Origin: Novosphingobium sp. Chol11 | GTDB taxonomy: Bacteria > Pseudomonadota > Alphaproteobacteria > Sphingomonadales > Sphingomonadaceae | NCBI RefSeq assembly: GCF_900218065.1 | Contig: NZ_OBMU01000001.1 | Span: forward strand, 1,274,919-1,338,918 | Direction: 5' to 3' | Length of the DNA stretch: 64,000 bases | Shown here: positions 34,125 through 41,900 of the stretch, piece after piece | Layout: every line of letters begins with the position of its first letter | Numbering within the stretch: the stretch's first letter is position 1 | Program-made: the position numbers and the translations under genes | The notes under the pieces: generated by a model | What the model saw: only the letters and a program-made list of their open reading frames with translations | Told to the model about the DNA's origin: nothing | Database searches by the model: none

Positions 34125-34928
34125 TCAGTTTAGAAGATCGCCGCCCGACTGCGCCCGCTTGATCTGATTTGCAACGGCATCCAGACGTTTCTGCAGAGCC
34201 GCCTCCTGTTCCCGTCGTTCTTTATTAACTCGATCCTGCTCCAAGATCATGACGATGGCGTCCTTAACCACCGGAAAGATAACAAGGCACTCAGCCTCAG
34301 AAAGCTCGTGGATCCCCTTACTGAGTATACCGTACACACTCCGGTTTCGAACTAACGCTTCTGGCAGAACAGATTTAAGTGCTGTGATTTTCTCTTCGAT
34401 GCGCATGCCATCGTAACCGGCAATCGCACCATCGGCATCTTCGACTGCTTTTCGGTGATCAGCTAATAATGTCTCAAAAATCCTGCGTAGGTATGCATAA
34501 GAACCAATCCCAACACCGTTTGCGGCTAATCCAATGGCGCGATGTAGTTCGGCGGCTCTCTCCGGCCCCAACGCTTTACGATACTTTTTAAGTTCGGGAT
34601 TAGACATGTCAGCATGCGATGGATACTGGCCGACCTTCATCAACGTTCGTTTAGTGATAACAAAATGAAACGTGACAGTATGGGTCTTGTTCCGGCCGCA
34701 GTGAATGTTCATCGTGAACGAACGGTTTCCTAACGGCTGCTCAGGCCGGAACCGATGCAATCGGCTGTCGTAGAAGATGGTTCGATCTTCACAGTGGGTG
34801 CAGTAGCCATCTAGTTGAAAAGTATCGATGCCCCATTCTTCGAGGGTGCCGCTGTCTGCCGTCTCTAACTGCAGAGGCGTATAAAGAGGTAAGTCTAACA
34901 AAATCTCGGATAATGATGGCAGCGGCAC
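34125..34928 (-). CDS. Orphan protein with zinc ribbon and helical domain, possible defence cargo
   Basis: The protein has 267 residues. An N-terminal metal site is formed by Cys43-x2-Cys46 and His76/Cys77, in a beta-rich stretch (TVTFHFVITKRTLMKVGQYP). The C-terminal half is helical, with GIGSYAYLRRIFETLLADHR and a late VYGILSKGIHELSEAECLVIF, recalling HEPN/DUF4145-like proteins, ending in a coiled, charged tail. The start is GTG 34928, seven bases after GGAG. Base composition is clearly more AT-rich than the rest of the window, suggesting recent transfer. Function unknown; the HEPN comparison is inference. Confidence 0.7.
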   Translation of the reverse strand: MPLPSLSEILLDLPLYTPLQLETADSGTLEEWGIDTFQLDGYCTHCEDRTIFYDSRLHRFRPEQPLGNRSFTMNIHCGRNKTHTVTFHFVITKRTLMKVGQYPSHADMSNPELKKYRKALGPERAAELHRAIGLAANGVGIGSYAYLRRIFETLLADHRKAVEDADGAIAGYDGMRIEEKITALKSVLPEALVRNRSVYGILSKGIHELSEAECLVIFPVVKDAIVMILEQDRVNKERREQEAALQKRLDAVANQIKRAQSGGDLLN

Positions 34929-35177
34929 CGGATTACTCCACGTCTTGGTATCGGTCGTCCTCTAATCGCAACCGACTAATTTCGCCACCGGCAACGTGTG
35001 CCAGCATCACATCGGCGAAAGTCCTTTCGTCGGGGTCTTACGTTCCCATCGGGAGAATGGGTAGAAGGTGAAGGAGGTCGGAGTCGAGGGCGTGACTCAT
35101 CACACAAACCTGCCCCACAAACCTGCCCCACAAGTGGGCGAGATTTCCGGCTAAACCGCTGAAATAATTCGGTTTTA
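34929..35177. other. Right end of the element, non-coding
   Basis: This stretch holds the right pair of arm-type repeats (35108-35132) and leads into attR. I see no gene in it; the promoter of the leftward orphan gene should lie near 34940-34990. Confidence 0.55.
35108..35132 (+). repeat. Right pair of integrase arm-type repeats
   Basis: ACCTGCCCCACA at 35108-35119 and 35121-35132, with the same 13-base period and orientation as the left pair at 29061-29085. It lies about 50 bases inside the right core site. In an excised circle the two pairs would flank the joined attP core. Confidence 0.75.
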
Positions 35178-35260
<83 letters not shown>

Positions 35261-35355
35261 ACGTAAGGCGCCTTAGCGGCGAAGAATGCGTCCCGTCAAT
35301 GAGCCATCGCGGAACAGTGGCATTCTATTCTCTTCAGATTGGCCGATGCAGGAAA

Positions 35356-35431
35356 TGGTGGGCCCGGCAGGACTCGAACCCGCAACCTAGCCGTTATGAG
35401 CGGCCAGCTCTAACCATTGAGCTACAGGCCC
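35356..35431 (-). tRNA. tRNA with CAT anticodon, probably Ile2
   Basis: The reverse strand folds with acceptor GGGCCTG/CGGGCCC, anticodon loop CTCATAA, T-arm GCGGGTTCGAGTCCTGC and encoded CCA. A CAT anticodon may mean elongator Met or Ile2, whose C34 is lysidinylated by TilS. The GGGCCY/RGGCCC acceptor and CTCAATGGTTAGAGC D-arm look more like alphaproteobacterial Ile2 than elongator Met, from memory of those families. Confidence 0.9.
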
Positions 35432-35456
35432 CACCTGATCGACCGGATAGGAGGCA

Positions 35457-36494
35457 TCAGGCCGCTTGGCAAGCCTGTCTCCGCACCGGAACTGCTTCCA
35501 GAAACTGATCCAGCGAAGCCGCTTTGACATCTCGCCTGGCGAGGTAGTCCAAAATCTTGTCCCACCACATGAAAAAGGCCGCCTGATCCTTCGCGCTGCG
35601 CACATAGGGCGTGTGCCCCGGCTCCAGCGTCGGCGAGTGGAAGCTGAAGTTCAGGACTGCGGCGCCTTCTTCGATCAACGCATCGATCGCGCTTATGGCA
35701 TCGCGGGCCGGCACGCCCTCTGGCGTCAATGGCACCCGGCTGAACAAACCGCTACGCGCCAAGCCCCCCGAGATCCTGCCGACCGACTGCGCCTTTTGAT
35801 AAAGCCGCTCGCCCCCGCTTCGCAACATCCCCACAAAGGCTGTCGAAAGCGGCAGCTCGACCAGAGCACGCTCCGGCCCCGCCCAATAGGGATTGAGTGG
35901 CAAACCCCGGAAGTCCGGTCCATGCTGCGCGCTATAATCGAACCTGCTGCGTACCGAGCTGTCGAGCCGAAACCCGGTCTCCTCCAACAAGCGCGCGCTA
36001 TTATGCCCAACGCCATAGCGCCCAGCGCGATAGGCTGCCGGGCGTCGGCCGAACCGCTCCGTGATCCGGTGACATAATGCTTCCAGCTTCGCGCGCTCAA
36101 CCGCCTCGGGAAGAAACCCTGCATAGCTGTTCGCCTCAGTCACCTCTTCAACGTGCGGAGGATTGACCCAGGGGTGAAGGTGCGCGCCGACATCCGCCGT
36201 GTCGTCAGCCACCCACTGCGCCATCATCCCGGCAGCGGCGTCATCGTCTACCACTGGATAATCAGCAACATAAATGGGCTTCACGCCCGCTGACGTGAAA
36301 TAAGCCTGACCGCGCGCCATGCCATCCAGTGCCGTCACGCCATGGCCATGGCGGCTGAATGGCGCGCTCCAGTCGAACTCTTCCTCGGTATCAACGAACA
36401 GCATGAACCGCGTCCCGAAATCGGGGGCAAGCGTGACCATGTCCTGCGCCAAGGGCCTGCGCAGCAGACTGCCGTCATGATCAGATGAATTCAT
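35457..36494 (-). CDS. WalW-like polysaccharide deacetylase family protein
   Basis: The protein has 345 residues and no signal peptide. FMLFVDTEEEFDW resembles the Asp-rich motif 1 of polysaccharide deacetylases, DVGAHLHPWVNPP supplies the His pair of motif 2, and AYRAGRYGVG the Arg motif. This pattern fits WalW-type proteins near sugar-polymer clusters. The substrate is unknown and no polysaccharide genes are nearby. It lies 26 bases from the CAT tRNA on the same strand. Confidence 0.78.
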   Translation of the reverse strand: MNSSDHDGSLLRRPLAQDMVTLAPDFGTRFMLFVDTEEEFDWSAPFSRHGHGVTALDGMARGQAYFTSAGVKPIYVADYPVVDDDAAAGMMAQWVADDTADVGAHLHPWVNPPHVEEVTEANSYAGFLPEAVERAKLEALCHRITERFGRRPAAYRAGRYGVGHNSARLLEETGFRLDSSVRSRFDYSAQHGPDFRGLPLNPYWAGPERALVELPLSTAFVGMLRSGGERLYQKAQSVGRISGGLARSGLFSRVPLTPEGVPARDAISAIDALIEEGAAVLNFSFHSPTLEPGHTPYVRSAKDQAAFFMWWDKILDYLARRDVKAASLDQFLEAVPVRRQACQAA

Positions 36495-36541
36495 AGCCCC
36501 GCTCTACCGCCGCAAAGGTTGCGATAGAGTTTCCCTCAGTG

Positions 36542-38299
36542 TCAGAAGCTGCCTGCGGCATCCTCAGCCAAGGTGATCGCTGGCATCGACAGCAGGAAGC
36601 GATCCGGCTCGATCTCCAAGGCGCCGCCGCAACCCGCCGCAAGGCTCCGTATCAGGCGCAGCGAAAAGCCGAGGCCCAGCAACGGGCCATCCGCCCAATC
36701 GCCATCGGCTGTATAGCCCGGGTCAAGCAGCCGCTCCTCATCCATCCCCTCCAGGCTTGCAGGCCTGTCGACCGCCAGCATCACCGATCCATGTCCGCCA
36801 TCCGGCTGATACCAGCAAGCGCCGCTCAGCGCCTCGCCCGGCGTCGCGATTGAAACGACCGTGCGGATCAGATGCTGTACCATGCGTTCGCCCTGAACCG
36901 GATCGATCCGCACCATCGGCAGCGATCGCGCCAGATTGATGTCGATCTGAGCGCCATTTCCCTCACCCTGCTCCCGGAACCGAGCGGACACTTGCGCGAT
37001 CAGCAACGCCGGGTCGATCGCAACCGGAGCCTCTGCCCCTTCTCCGCGCGACACGCGGGCCGCAAGGTCAAGGTCATCGAAAGCAGCCAGCAGATGCCGG
37101 GCGTCCAAAGCAATCTTTCCCGCCATCTCCCGATATTCGGGGCCGCTGGGACCGAACAGCTCCTGTTCGATGATATCGGCGAACCCCAAAATAGCGTTCA
37201 GCGGCGTGCGCAGCTCATGCACCAGTTGCCGCAGCGAGTCGGCGGAAAGTCCGGCGACTGACACAGGTTCAGCCTGCGGCGGAGCCGCGACCTCATGCAG
37301 ATAGGGGCGGCGGGCCTGGCCGCGATATCCCTGAAATCTGCCCGATCGCGGATCGAAGAAGGGCGTTGCCGATAGCCGCCATTCGCCCGCCATCGCTCCG
37401 CCGACGATGGTGTAGCGCCCATTCTGGAATCCGCTGCGCCGCATGAAAGCGCCCGCAACGCTGCCGTCGGGGCCGCTTGCGCCGACAACAGCCACCTCAC
37501 CAAGCGAAAGTCCGATCAGCGCCGCGCGCGGGCCCTGATCGACCCAGATCATCATGCCCGTGGCATCCGTTTCGAATGCGAAGGAACCGACGGCGCCGGA
37601 CTGCCCAACGTCGGCGCGGGGCGTGACAACATCGGGTATCCGCCGCCCGCTCGTAAAGCGTTCGATCCTGTCGACGAGGTTCCGGATCTGGTCGTCGCCT
37701 GCCGGAACGTCATCCGTCGGCTCGGCCGAAGCGTCTTCGACCAGTGCTTCCTGCACATCCGCAGATGGCTCCGCGCTGTCATCTGGCGCCATCATGGCGG
37801 GCGTCAGCAGCATGTCGCTCATATCGTCGACAGGTTCCGCCGGTCGGTCGCTTGTCAGGACGAGATCGGCCGCGCCGAACGCCTCCAGCGCCTGCTGTGT
37901 CGCGGCGCCCAGATCCCGCCGTCCCCGCAGAACGCCACGCGCCGTTGGCGTGAGGCTAGGCAGCAGGGCAATCCAGGCTTCATCAGGCAGGCGTGCGCGC
38001 GACATGGCGGCCGCCACAATCGCGGGCCTGTCATTGGCGAAAAACTCGACGAGCGCAGGCGACCGCAAGCGTCCGCCGAGCTCGACCACCGACGCGATCC
38101 GCTGGGTTTCCGACAATTGAGGTTGCAGTCCCGCGAGCCGGTCCAGCAACACGGCGCGTTCTTCATCCGGCAAGGTGCGCCGGTCGGCACGATCATTCTG
38201 CGCCAGCAGATCGACGCACTGACGCCACAGCGTCACCGCGCCCAGGCCGCTCCTGTTTTCTGCGGCGAGAACCGTCTGCATCAAATCGTTGAAGCGCAC
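36542..38299 (-). CDS. Sensor histidine kinase with degenerate ATPase domain
   Basis: The protein has 585 residues. The first 180 are helical repeats (ERAVLLDRLAGLQPQLSETQRIASVVELG), followed by an acidic linker, a PAS-like sensor segment and a clear HisKA motif LVHELRTPLNAILGFADIIEQELFG. The following ATPase region lacks a normal N-box (HLIRTVVSIATPGE) and keeps only a relic of the G2 box (GPLLGLGFSLRLIRSLA). It may be a poorly active kinase or scaffold. The start is GTG 38299 behind AGGGGA. Confidence 0.85.
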   Translation of the reverse strand: MRFNDLMQTVLAAENRSGLGAVTLWRQCVDLLAQNDRADRRTLPDEERAVLLDRLAGLQPQLSETQRIASVVELGGRLRSPALVEFFANDRPAIVAAAMSRARLPDEAWIALLPSLTPTARGVLRGRRDLGAATQQALEAFGAADLVLTSDRPAEPVDDMSDMLLTPAMMAPDDSAEPSADVQEALVEDASAEPTDDVPAGDDQIRNLVDRIERFTSGRRIPDVVTPRADVGQSGAVGSFAFETDATGMMIWVDQGPRAALIGLSLGEVAVVGASGPDGSVAGAFMRRSGFQNGRYTIVGGAMAGEWRLSATPFFDPRSGRFQGYRGQARRPYLHEVAAPPQAEPVSVAGLSADSLRQLVHELRTPLNAILGFADIIEQELFGPSGPEYREMAGKIALDARHLLAAFDDLDLAARVSRGEGAEAPVAIDPALLIAQVSARFREQGEGNGAQIDINLARSLPMVRIDPVQGERMVQHLIRTVVSIATPGEALSGACWYQPDGGHGSVMLAVDRPASLEGMDEERLLDPGYTADGDWADGPLLGLGFSLRLIRSLAAGCGGALEIEPDRFLLSMPAITLAEDAAGSF

Positions 38300-38499
38300 C
38301 TTATTCCCCTTGAGGACTTCCGCCGACGTGCAGAACTTCGCCGCGAAAGGAAATCATGACGAACGAATAGGCCTTCCCGTGCCTGAGGAAAAGAGCCAGC
38401 GGATGGCAATTCGGGGAGCGTCGCATAGTGGGACAATTGCATTGCCCTGAAATATTATTATGATACGGCGTAAGGATTAGAAAGGAAATAAGCAGAAGA

Positions 38500-38973
38500 A
38501 TGGCTGGGCCCGCTATTGATGACATCGATCTCCACATCCTGGGCGAGTTGCAACAGGATGGCCGGATGACCAATGTGGAGCTCGCGCGAAAGGTCGGCTT
38601 GACCGCTCCTCCTTGCCTGCGCCGCGTGCGCGCCTTGGAAGAAAGCGGCGCGATCACTTCTTATCATGCTGTGGTCAACCCGGCCATGCTGGGCTACACC
38701 ATCACCGTATTCGCGATGGTCAGCCTGAAGAGCCAGGCGGAATCTGACCTAAAGGCTTTCGAGGATCATGTCGCGACCCTGCCGGAGGTTCGCGAATGCT
38801 ATATGCTGAATGGAGAGATTGATTTCATCCTGAAGGTCGTGGCCAAGGATCTTCAGAGCTTCCAGCAATTCCTCACGTCGAAGCTGACGCCTGCCCCCAA
38901 TGTGGTGAGCGTGAAGACGTCCCTCACCATCCGCATGTCGAAAAATCTGCCTGGCGTGCCCCTGCCACTCTGA
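38500..38973 (+). CDS. Lrp/AsnC family transcriptional regulator
   Basis: The protein has 157 residues. An N-terminal winged helix-turn-helix (DIDLHILGELQQDGRMTNVELARKVGLTAPPCLRRVRALEESGAI) is followed by a RAM effector domain (TVFAMVSLKSQAESDLKAFEDHV, MLNGEIDFILKVVAKDL). It probably responds to an amino acid. It is divergent from the kinase gene, with a 200-base shared region, and its own regulon cannot be inferred. Confidence 0.92.
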   Translation: MAGPAIDDIDLHILGELQQDGRMTNVELARKVGLTAPPCLRRVRALEESGAITSYHAVVNPAMLGYTITVFAMVSLKSQAESDLKAFEDHVATLPEVRECYMLNGEIDFILKVVAKDLQSFQQFLTSKLTPAPNVVSVKTSLTIRMSKNLPGVPLPL

Positions 38974-39003
38974 CCGGCACCCAGCGGGGCGCGGTTTTTG
39001 CCA

Positions 39004-39040
39004 AAGGGCCAGCGCGCAACGAACCTGCGCGCTGGCCCTT
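39004..39040. terminator. Bidirectional hairpin between the Lrp and TPR genes
   Basis: AAGGGCCAGCGCGCA and TGCGCGCTGGCCCTT form a perfect 15-base stem with a seven-base loop. It lies between two convergent genes and can serve both. No strong T-run follows on either side, so it may rely on the very stable stem. Confidence 0.75.
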
Positions 39041-39049
39041 CCCTAACAC

Positions 39050-40324
39050 TTAGCTCGCAGGCGGCACTGCTACCGGCTGGAACGCCGTCTTGCGGCTTTG
39101 CTGGTCAACCCACACGCTCCAGAAACCGGCGACGTTCGCCCAATTGCCCGTAACCTGTGCAAGCGCCGTCTTCGCCGACGCCAGATCGCCTGACCGCGCC
39201 AGCGCTATGCCAAGGCGTGCATTAGCCTTCCCCTGGTCAACGCCGCCCTTCGACAAGGCGAGCCGGTACATCTCGACCGCCTGCGGGAACTGGCTGAGCG
39301 AGAAATAGCTGTCTGCCACAGACATCGCCGCCGACCCGTCCTTCGCGGCCGCTGCCTTCTTCGCGGCCGCTGGCAAAGCGGCGATTTCCTTCGCCGCCTT
39401 GGGCGTCACGCTCTTCATCAGGCTTGCCGTCACCGCCTGCGTCGGCGTCAGCTTGCCCGCGGAGCGGCCAGCCTCGATGATGGCCTTGGCCTCCGCATAA
39501 TTGCCCGCCTTTTCAGCGAGCTGCGCATAGGCCTGATAGTCACGCTCGCTCGCCATCGCTCCATTGGCCGCCTGCAAGCGGTAAAGGTCAAGCTGCGGCT
39601 GCGCGTCGGTCCCCGGCGCCGTCATATAATTGGAAAGCGCGGACCGCCATTCCCCGGCCGATCCATAACGGGCCAGGCGCTCGCGATAGAGCGATCCCAC
39701 CTCGGCCCAGTCACCCGCTGCATAAGCGAGCGAGATGGCACGGTCATACCAGGCAGCCGGGATCGCCTGCCCCGACGCCCGCTGTCGCGCCAGCGCTTCC
39801 TGTACGAAGGGCCGCGCGTCCTTAACCTTGTTCTTGCGCAGATAGATGTCCGCACGCAGCATCGTCGCGTCGATGCCGTCATACCCCAGCGTCTTGGCAT
39901 AATCGAGCTGCGCCAGCGCGTCGTCATAATTGCCCACCACATAGGACAGGTAGCCGGCGGTGTAGCGCAGGCGCGGCGCATCCTTCTTGGGCACGGAATT
40001 CGTCTTGAACATGTCGGTCAATGCCACGCGCTGGCCCTGGAAATTGCGCTTGAGCACCGCCAGTTCGAACCGCAAGGCTGCGGCAACATAGGCCTCATAG
40101 TCGCTGACCGGCATCAACCCGCTGATCTGCGCCTGGGCATTGTTCGTGTCTCCTGCCTTGATCGCGCTGTCCGCCGCCTGTGCAGCTGCCCGGAACCCTT
40201 CGGACATGGTGATAACCGGCCCGCTGGTTGACGCCTTTTTGGCTGTCGCCGGCACCGATACGGCCGTAAGAGCCGTGATCGCAAGAAGCCCAGATTTCAG
40301 CATGGATTGTCGCAGCCCGATCAT
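39050..40324 (-). CDS. Periplasmic TPR-type repeat protein, copy A
   Basis: The protein has 424 residues, a signal peptide of about 30 residues, then all-helical repeats rich in Ala with TPR-like spacing (YNDALAQLDYAKTLGY, DWAEVGSLYRERLARYG, NYAEAKAIIEAGRSAG). It is a distant paralog of the next gene, also 424 residues. AAAGGGGAC precedes ATG 40324. Function unknown; TPR proteins are usually scaffolds. Confidence 0.8.
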   Translation of the reverse strand: MIGLRQSMLKSGLLAITALTAVSVPATAKKASTSGPVITMSEGFRAAAQAADSAIKAGDTNNAQAQISGLMPVSDYEAYVAAALRFELAVLKRNFQGQRVALTDMFKTNSVPKKDAPRLRYTAGYLSYVVGNYDDALAQLDYAKTLGYDGIDATMLRADIYLRKNKVKDARPFVQEALARQRASGQAIPAAWYDRAISLAYAAGDWAEVGSLYRERLARYGSAGEWRSALSNYMTAPGTDAQPQLDLYRLQAANGAMASERDYQAYAQLAEKAGNYAEAKAIIEAGRSAGKLTPTQAVTASLMKSVTPKAAKEIAALPAAAKKAAAAKDGSAAMSVADSYFSLSQFPQAVEMYRLALSKGGVDQGKANARLGIALARSGDLASAKTALAQVTGNWANVAGFWSVWVDQQSRKTAFQPVAVPPAS

Positions 40325-40431
40325 GTCGGCCGTCCCCTTTTATGTCAGGCGCCCGATTTCAGGCGCCGGTCCCTGTTCATGTCGATATGAAGAAGGTGCG
40401 CCACCCGGATGAGCAGCGCACCTTCCTGAGC

Positions 40432-41706
40432 TTAGGCCTTGGTCGCGAGATAGCTCAGCCAGAGGTCGGCGATCTTCTTGCGCGTGCCGGCCTGCACCGA
40501 CTGCAACGCCGCCTTCGCCGATGCCACATCACCGCCCAGGGCCTTGGCGATGCCAAGACGCGTATTCACCTCGTCCGCATCGACGCCGCCCTTCTGCTTG
40601 GCGAGTTCGAACATGGCCGCCGCCTTGGCATAGTCGCCATAGCCGAGATAAGCGTCAGCGGTCGCCGCTGCGATCTTGCCATTGGCCGCCTTGCGGGCAT
40701 CGGCCTCGGCCGAAGCGAGCGACGCCTTGTCACCGGCGATCTTCGGTGCCGCCGTCTGATAGAGATCGGCGCCCGACGTGCCCTTCAGCACACCCTTGGC
40801 CCGGCCCTGGTCGATCGCGGATTTCACCTCGCCATAGATGCCAGTCTTGGACGCCATTTCCCCATATTCAAGGAAGTCGCCAGCAACCACCAGGCCGCCC
40901 GAGGCCGCCATCAGACGCAGAACGTCCAGATTTTCGCGGTTGGTGATATTCGGGTTCGCTTGCTGGAAAAGGCGGACGAGGGTGCGGAGGTTTTCCCCGT
41001 TGGGAGCCGCCTGGTACGCCAATGTCGCCCATTCGGTCACTTCGGGCAGGCGCGATGCGGCGGCCCGGCTCACACCGATCTGATACCACTGCGCGGGCAC
41101 CTGGCCGCCAGCAGCCTTCGTCGCGTCGGCAGCAGCTTTCAGCGCGGCAAGGCCCTTCTGATTGAGACCGCGCGCAGGTTCAGCGCCGGCATTGGCCGTT
41201 CCCGCCTTGCCGAAATAGGCCTGTGCCAGCGTCGCATTGATGGACTCGGGCTTGTAGTTTGCCTGAATGGCCGCCTGAGCCCGCTGGATCGCCAGATCGT
41301 AATTCTTCGCCTGAAGCGCCTGATCGGCGGCAACCGCGTTGAACTGGCCGACCTGTTCTGCTGGGGTAAGGCCGCTGTCGAGCATCTGCGCCAGCGCCTC
41401 GCCCTGCATCGCGCTGTCCTTGGCGGCGATGGAGGTGTTCAGCTTGATGGCGCCGATCTGATATTTGTCGTCGTTCGACTTGGCCTTGCTGTCCGCATCC
41501 GCCAGCGCCGCCTTGGCTCCTGCGAAGTCGTTCTTCTGCGCTGCCGCCTGCGCCGTCTGCAGAGCCTTTATGACGTCGGGAGAAACATTCAGCTTGGGCG
41601 CGCCGCCCTTCTTGTCTTCCTTCTTCGCGGCCATCGCGGGCGCGGAAATGGCGCCTCCGGTCACCGCAAGGGCCAGCGCGAGCGCCACGGGGGATACAAA
41701 ACGCAT
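40432..41706 (-). CDS. Periplasmic TPR-type repeat protein, copy B
   Basis: The protein has 424 residues. A signal peptide (MRFVSPVALALALAVTGG..., cleavage after AMA) is followed by Lys/Ala-rich helical repeats (AGAKAALADADSKAKSND, KNYDLAIQRAQAAIQANY, DYAKAAAMFELAKQKGGVDADEVNTRLGIA). The ending matches that of copy A (QFPQAVEMYRLALSKGG... there). ATG 41706 is preferred because GAGGAG then lies nine bases away; ATG 41712 is only three bases from it. Copies A and B are probably one transcript. Confidence 0.82.
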   Translation of the reverse strand: MRFVSPVALALALAVTGGAISAPAMAAKKEDKKGGAPKLNVSPDVIKALQTAQAAAQKNDFAGAKAALADADSKAKSNDDKYQIGAIKLNTSIAAKDSAMQGEALAQMLDSGLTPAEQVGQFNAVAADQALQAKNYDLAIQRAQAAIQANYKPESINATLAQAYFGKAGTANAGAEPARGLNQKGLAALKAAADATKAAGGQVPAQWYQIGVSRAAASRLPEVTEWATLAYQAAPNGENLRTLVRLFQQANPNITNRENLDVLRLMAASGGLVVAGDFLEYGEMASKTGIYGEVKSAIDQGRAKGVLKGTSGADLYQTAAPKIAGDKASLASAEADARKAANGKIAAATADAYLGYGDYAKAAAMFELAKQKGGVDADEVNTRLGIAKALGGDVASAKAALQSVQAGTRKKIADLWLSYLATKA

Positions 41707-41852
41707 GATCATCTTCTCCTCTGTGCGCCCTGGGGGAAAGGCGCCCCTTGATTGAGCGCCGTTTAGGGGACGGCGCGTGAATGACGTTTGAACATCGTAT
41801 ATGCAGCAGTTATCCGCCTGTCAGCCCTTTCTTGCAGCTTGATCTGACGCGA

Positions 41853-41867
41853 GCGCGCGTGCGCGCG
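41853..41867. other. Alternating purine-pyrimidine tract upstream of gyrA
   Basis: GCGCGCGTGCGCGCG is a 15-base strictly alternating tract and also a self-complementary hairpin, 33 bases before the gyrA start and inside the divergent promoter region. Such tracts can adopt Z-form under negative supercoiling. Any regulatory link with gyrase is speculation. Confidence 0.45.
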
Positions 41868-41900
41868 AGGGGTGACAGATTTGTTTCGCTCCGCTAGTGC

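Noticed and set aside
29061..35132. Paired 13-base repeats as a possible CRISPR
   Set aside because: Only two units per site, almost no spacer, and no cas genes; arm-type integrase sites explain them better.
40342..41751. 469-codon rightward open frame opposite TPR copy B
   Set aside because: Arg/Leu-rich shadow of the signal-peptide-bearing protein on the other strand.
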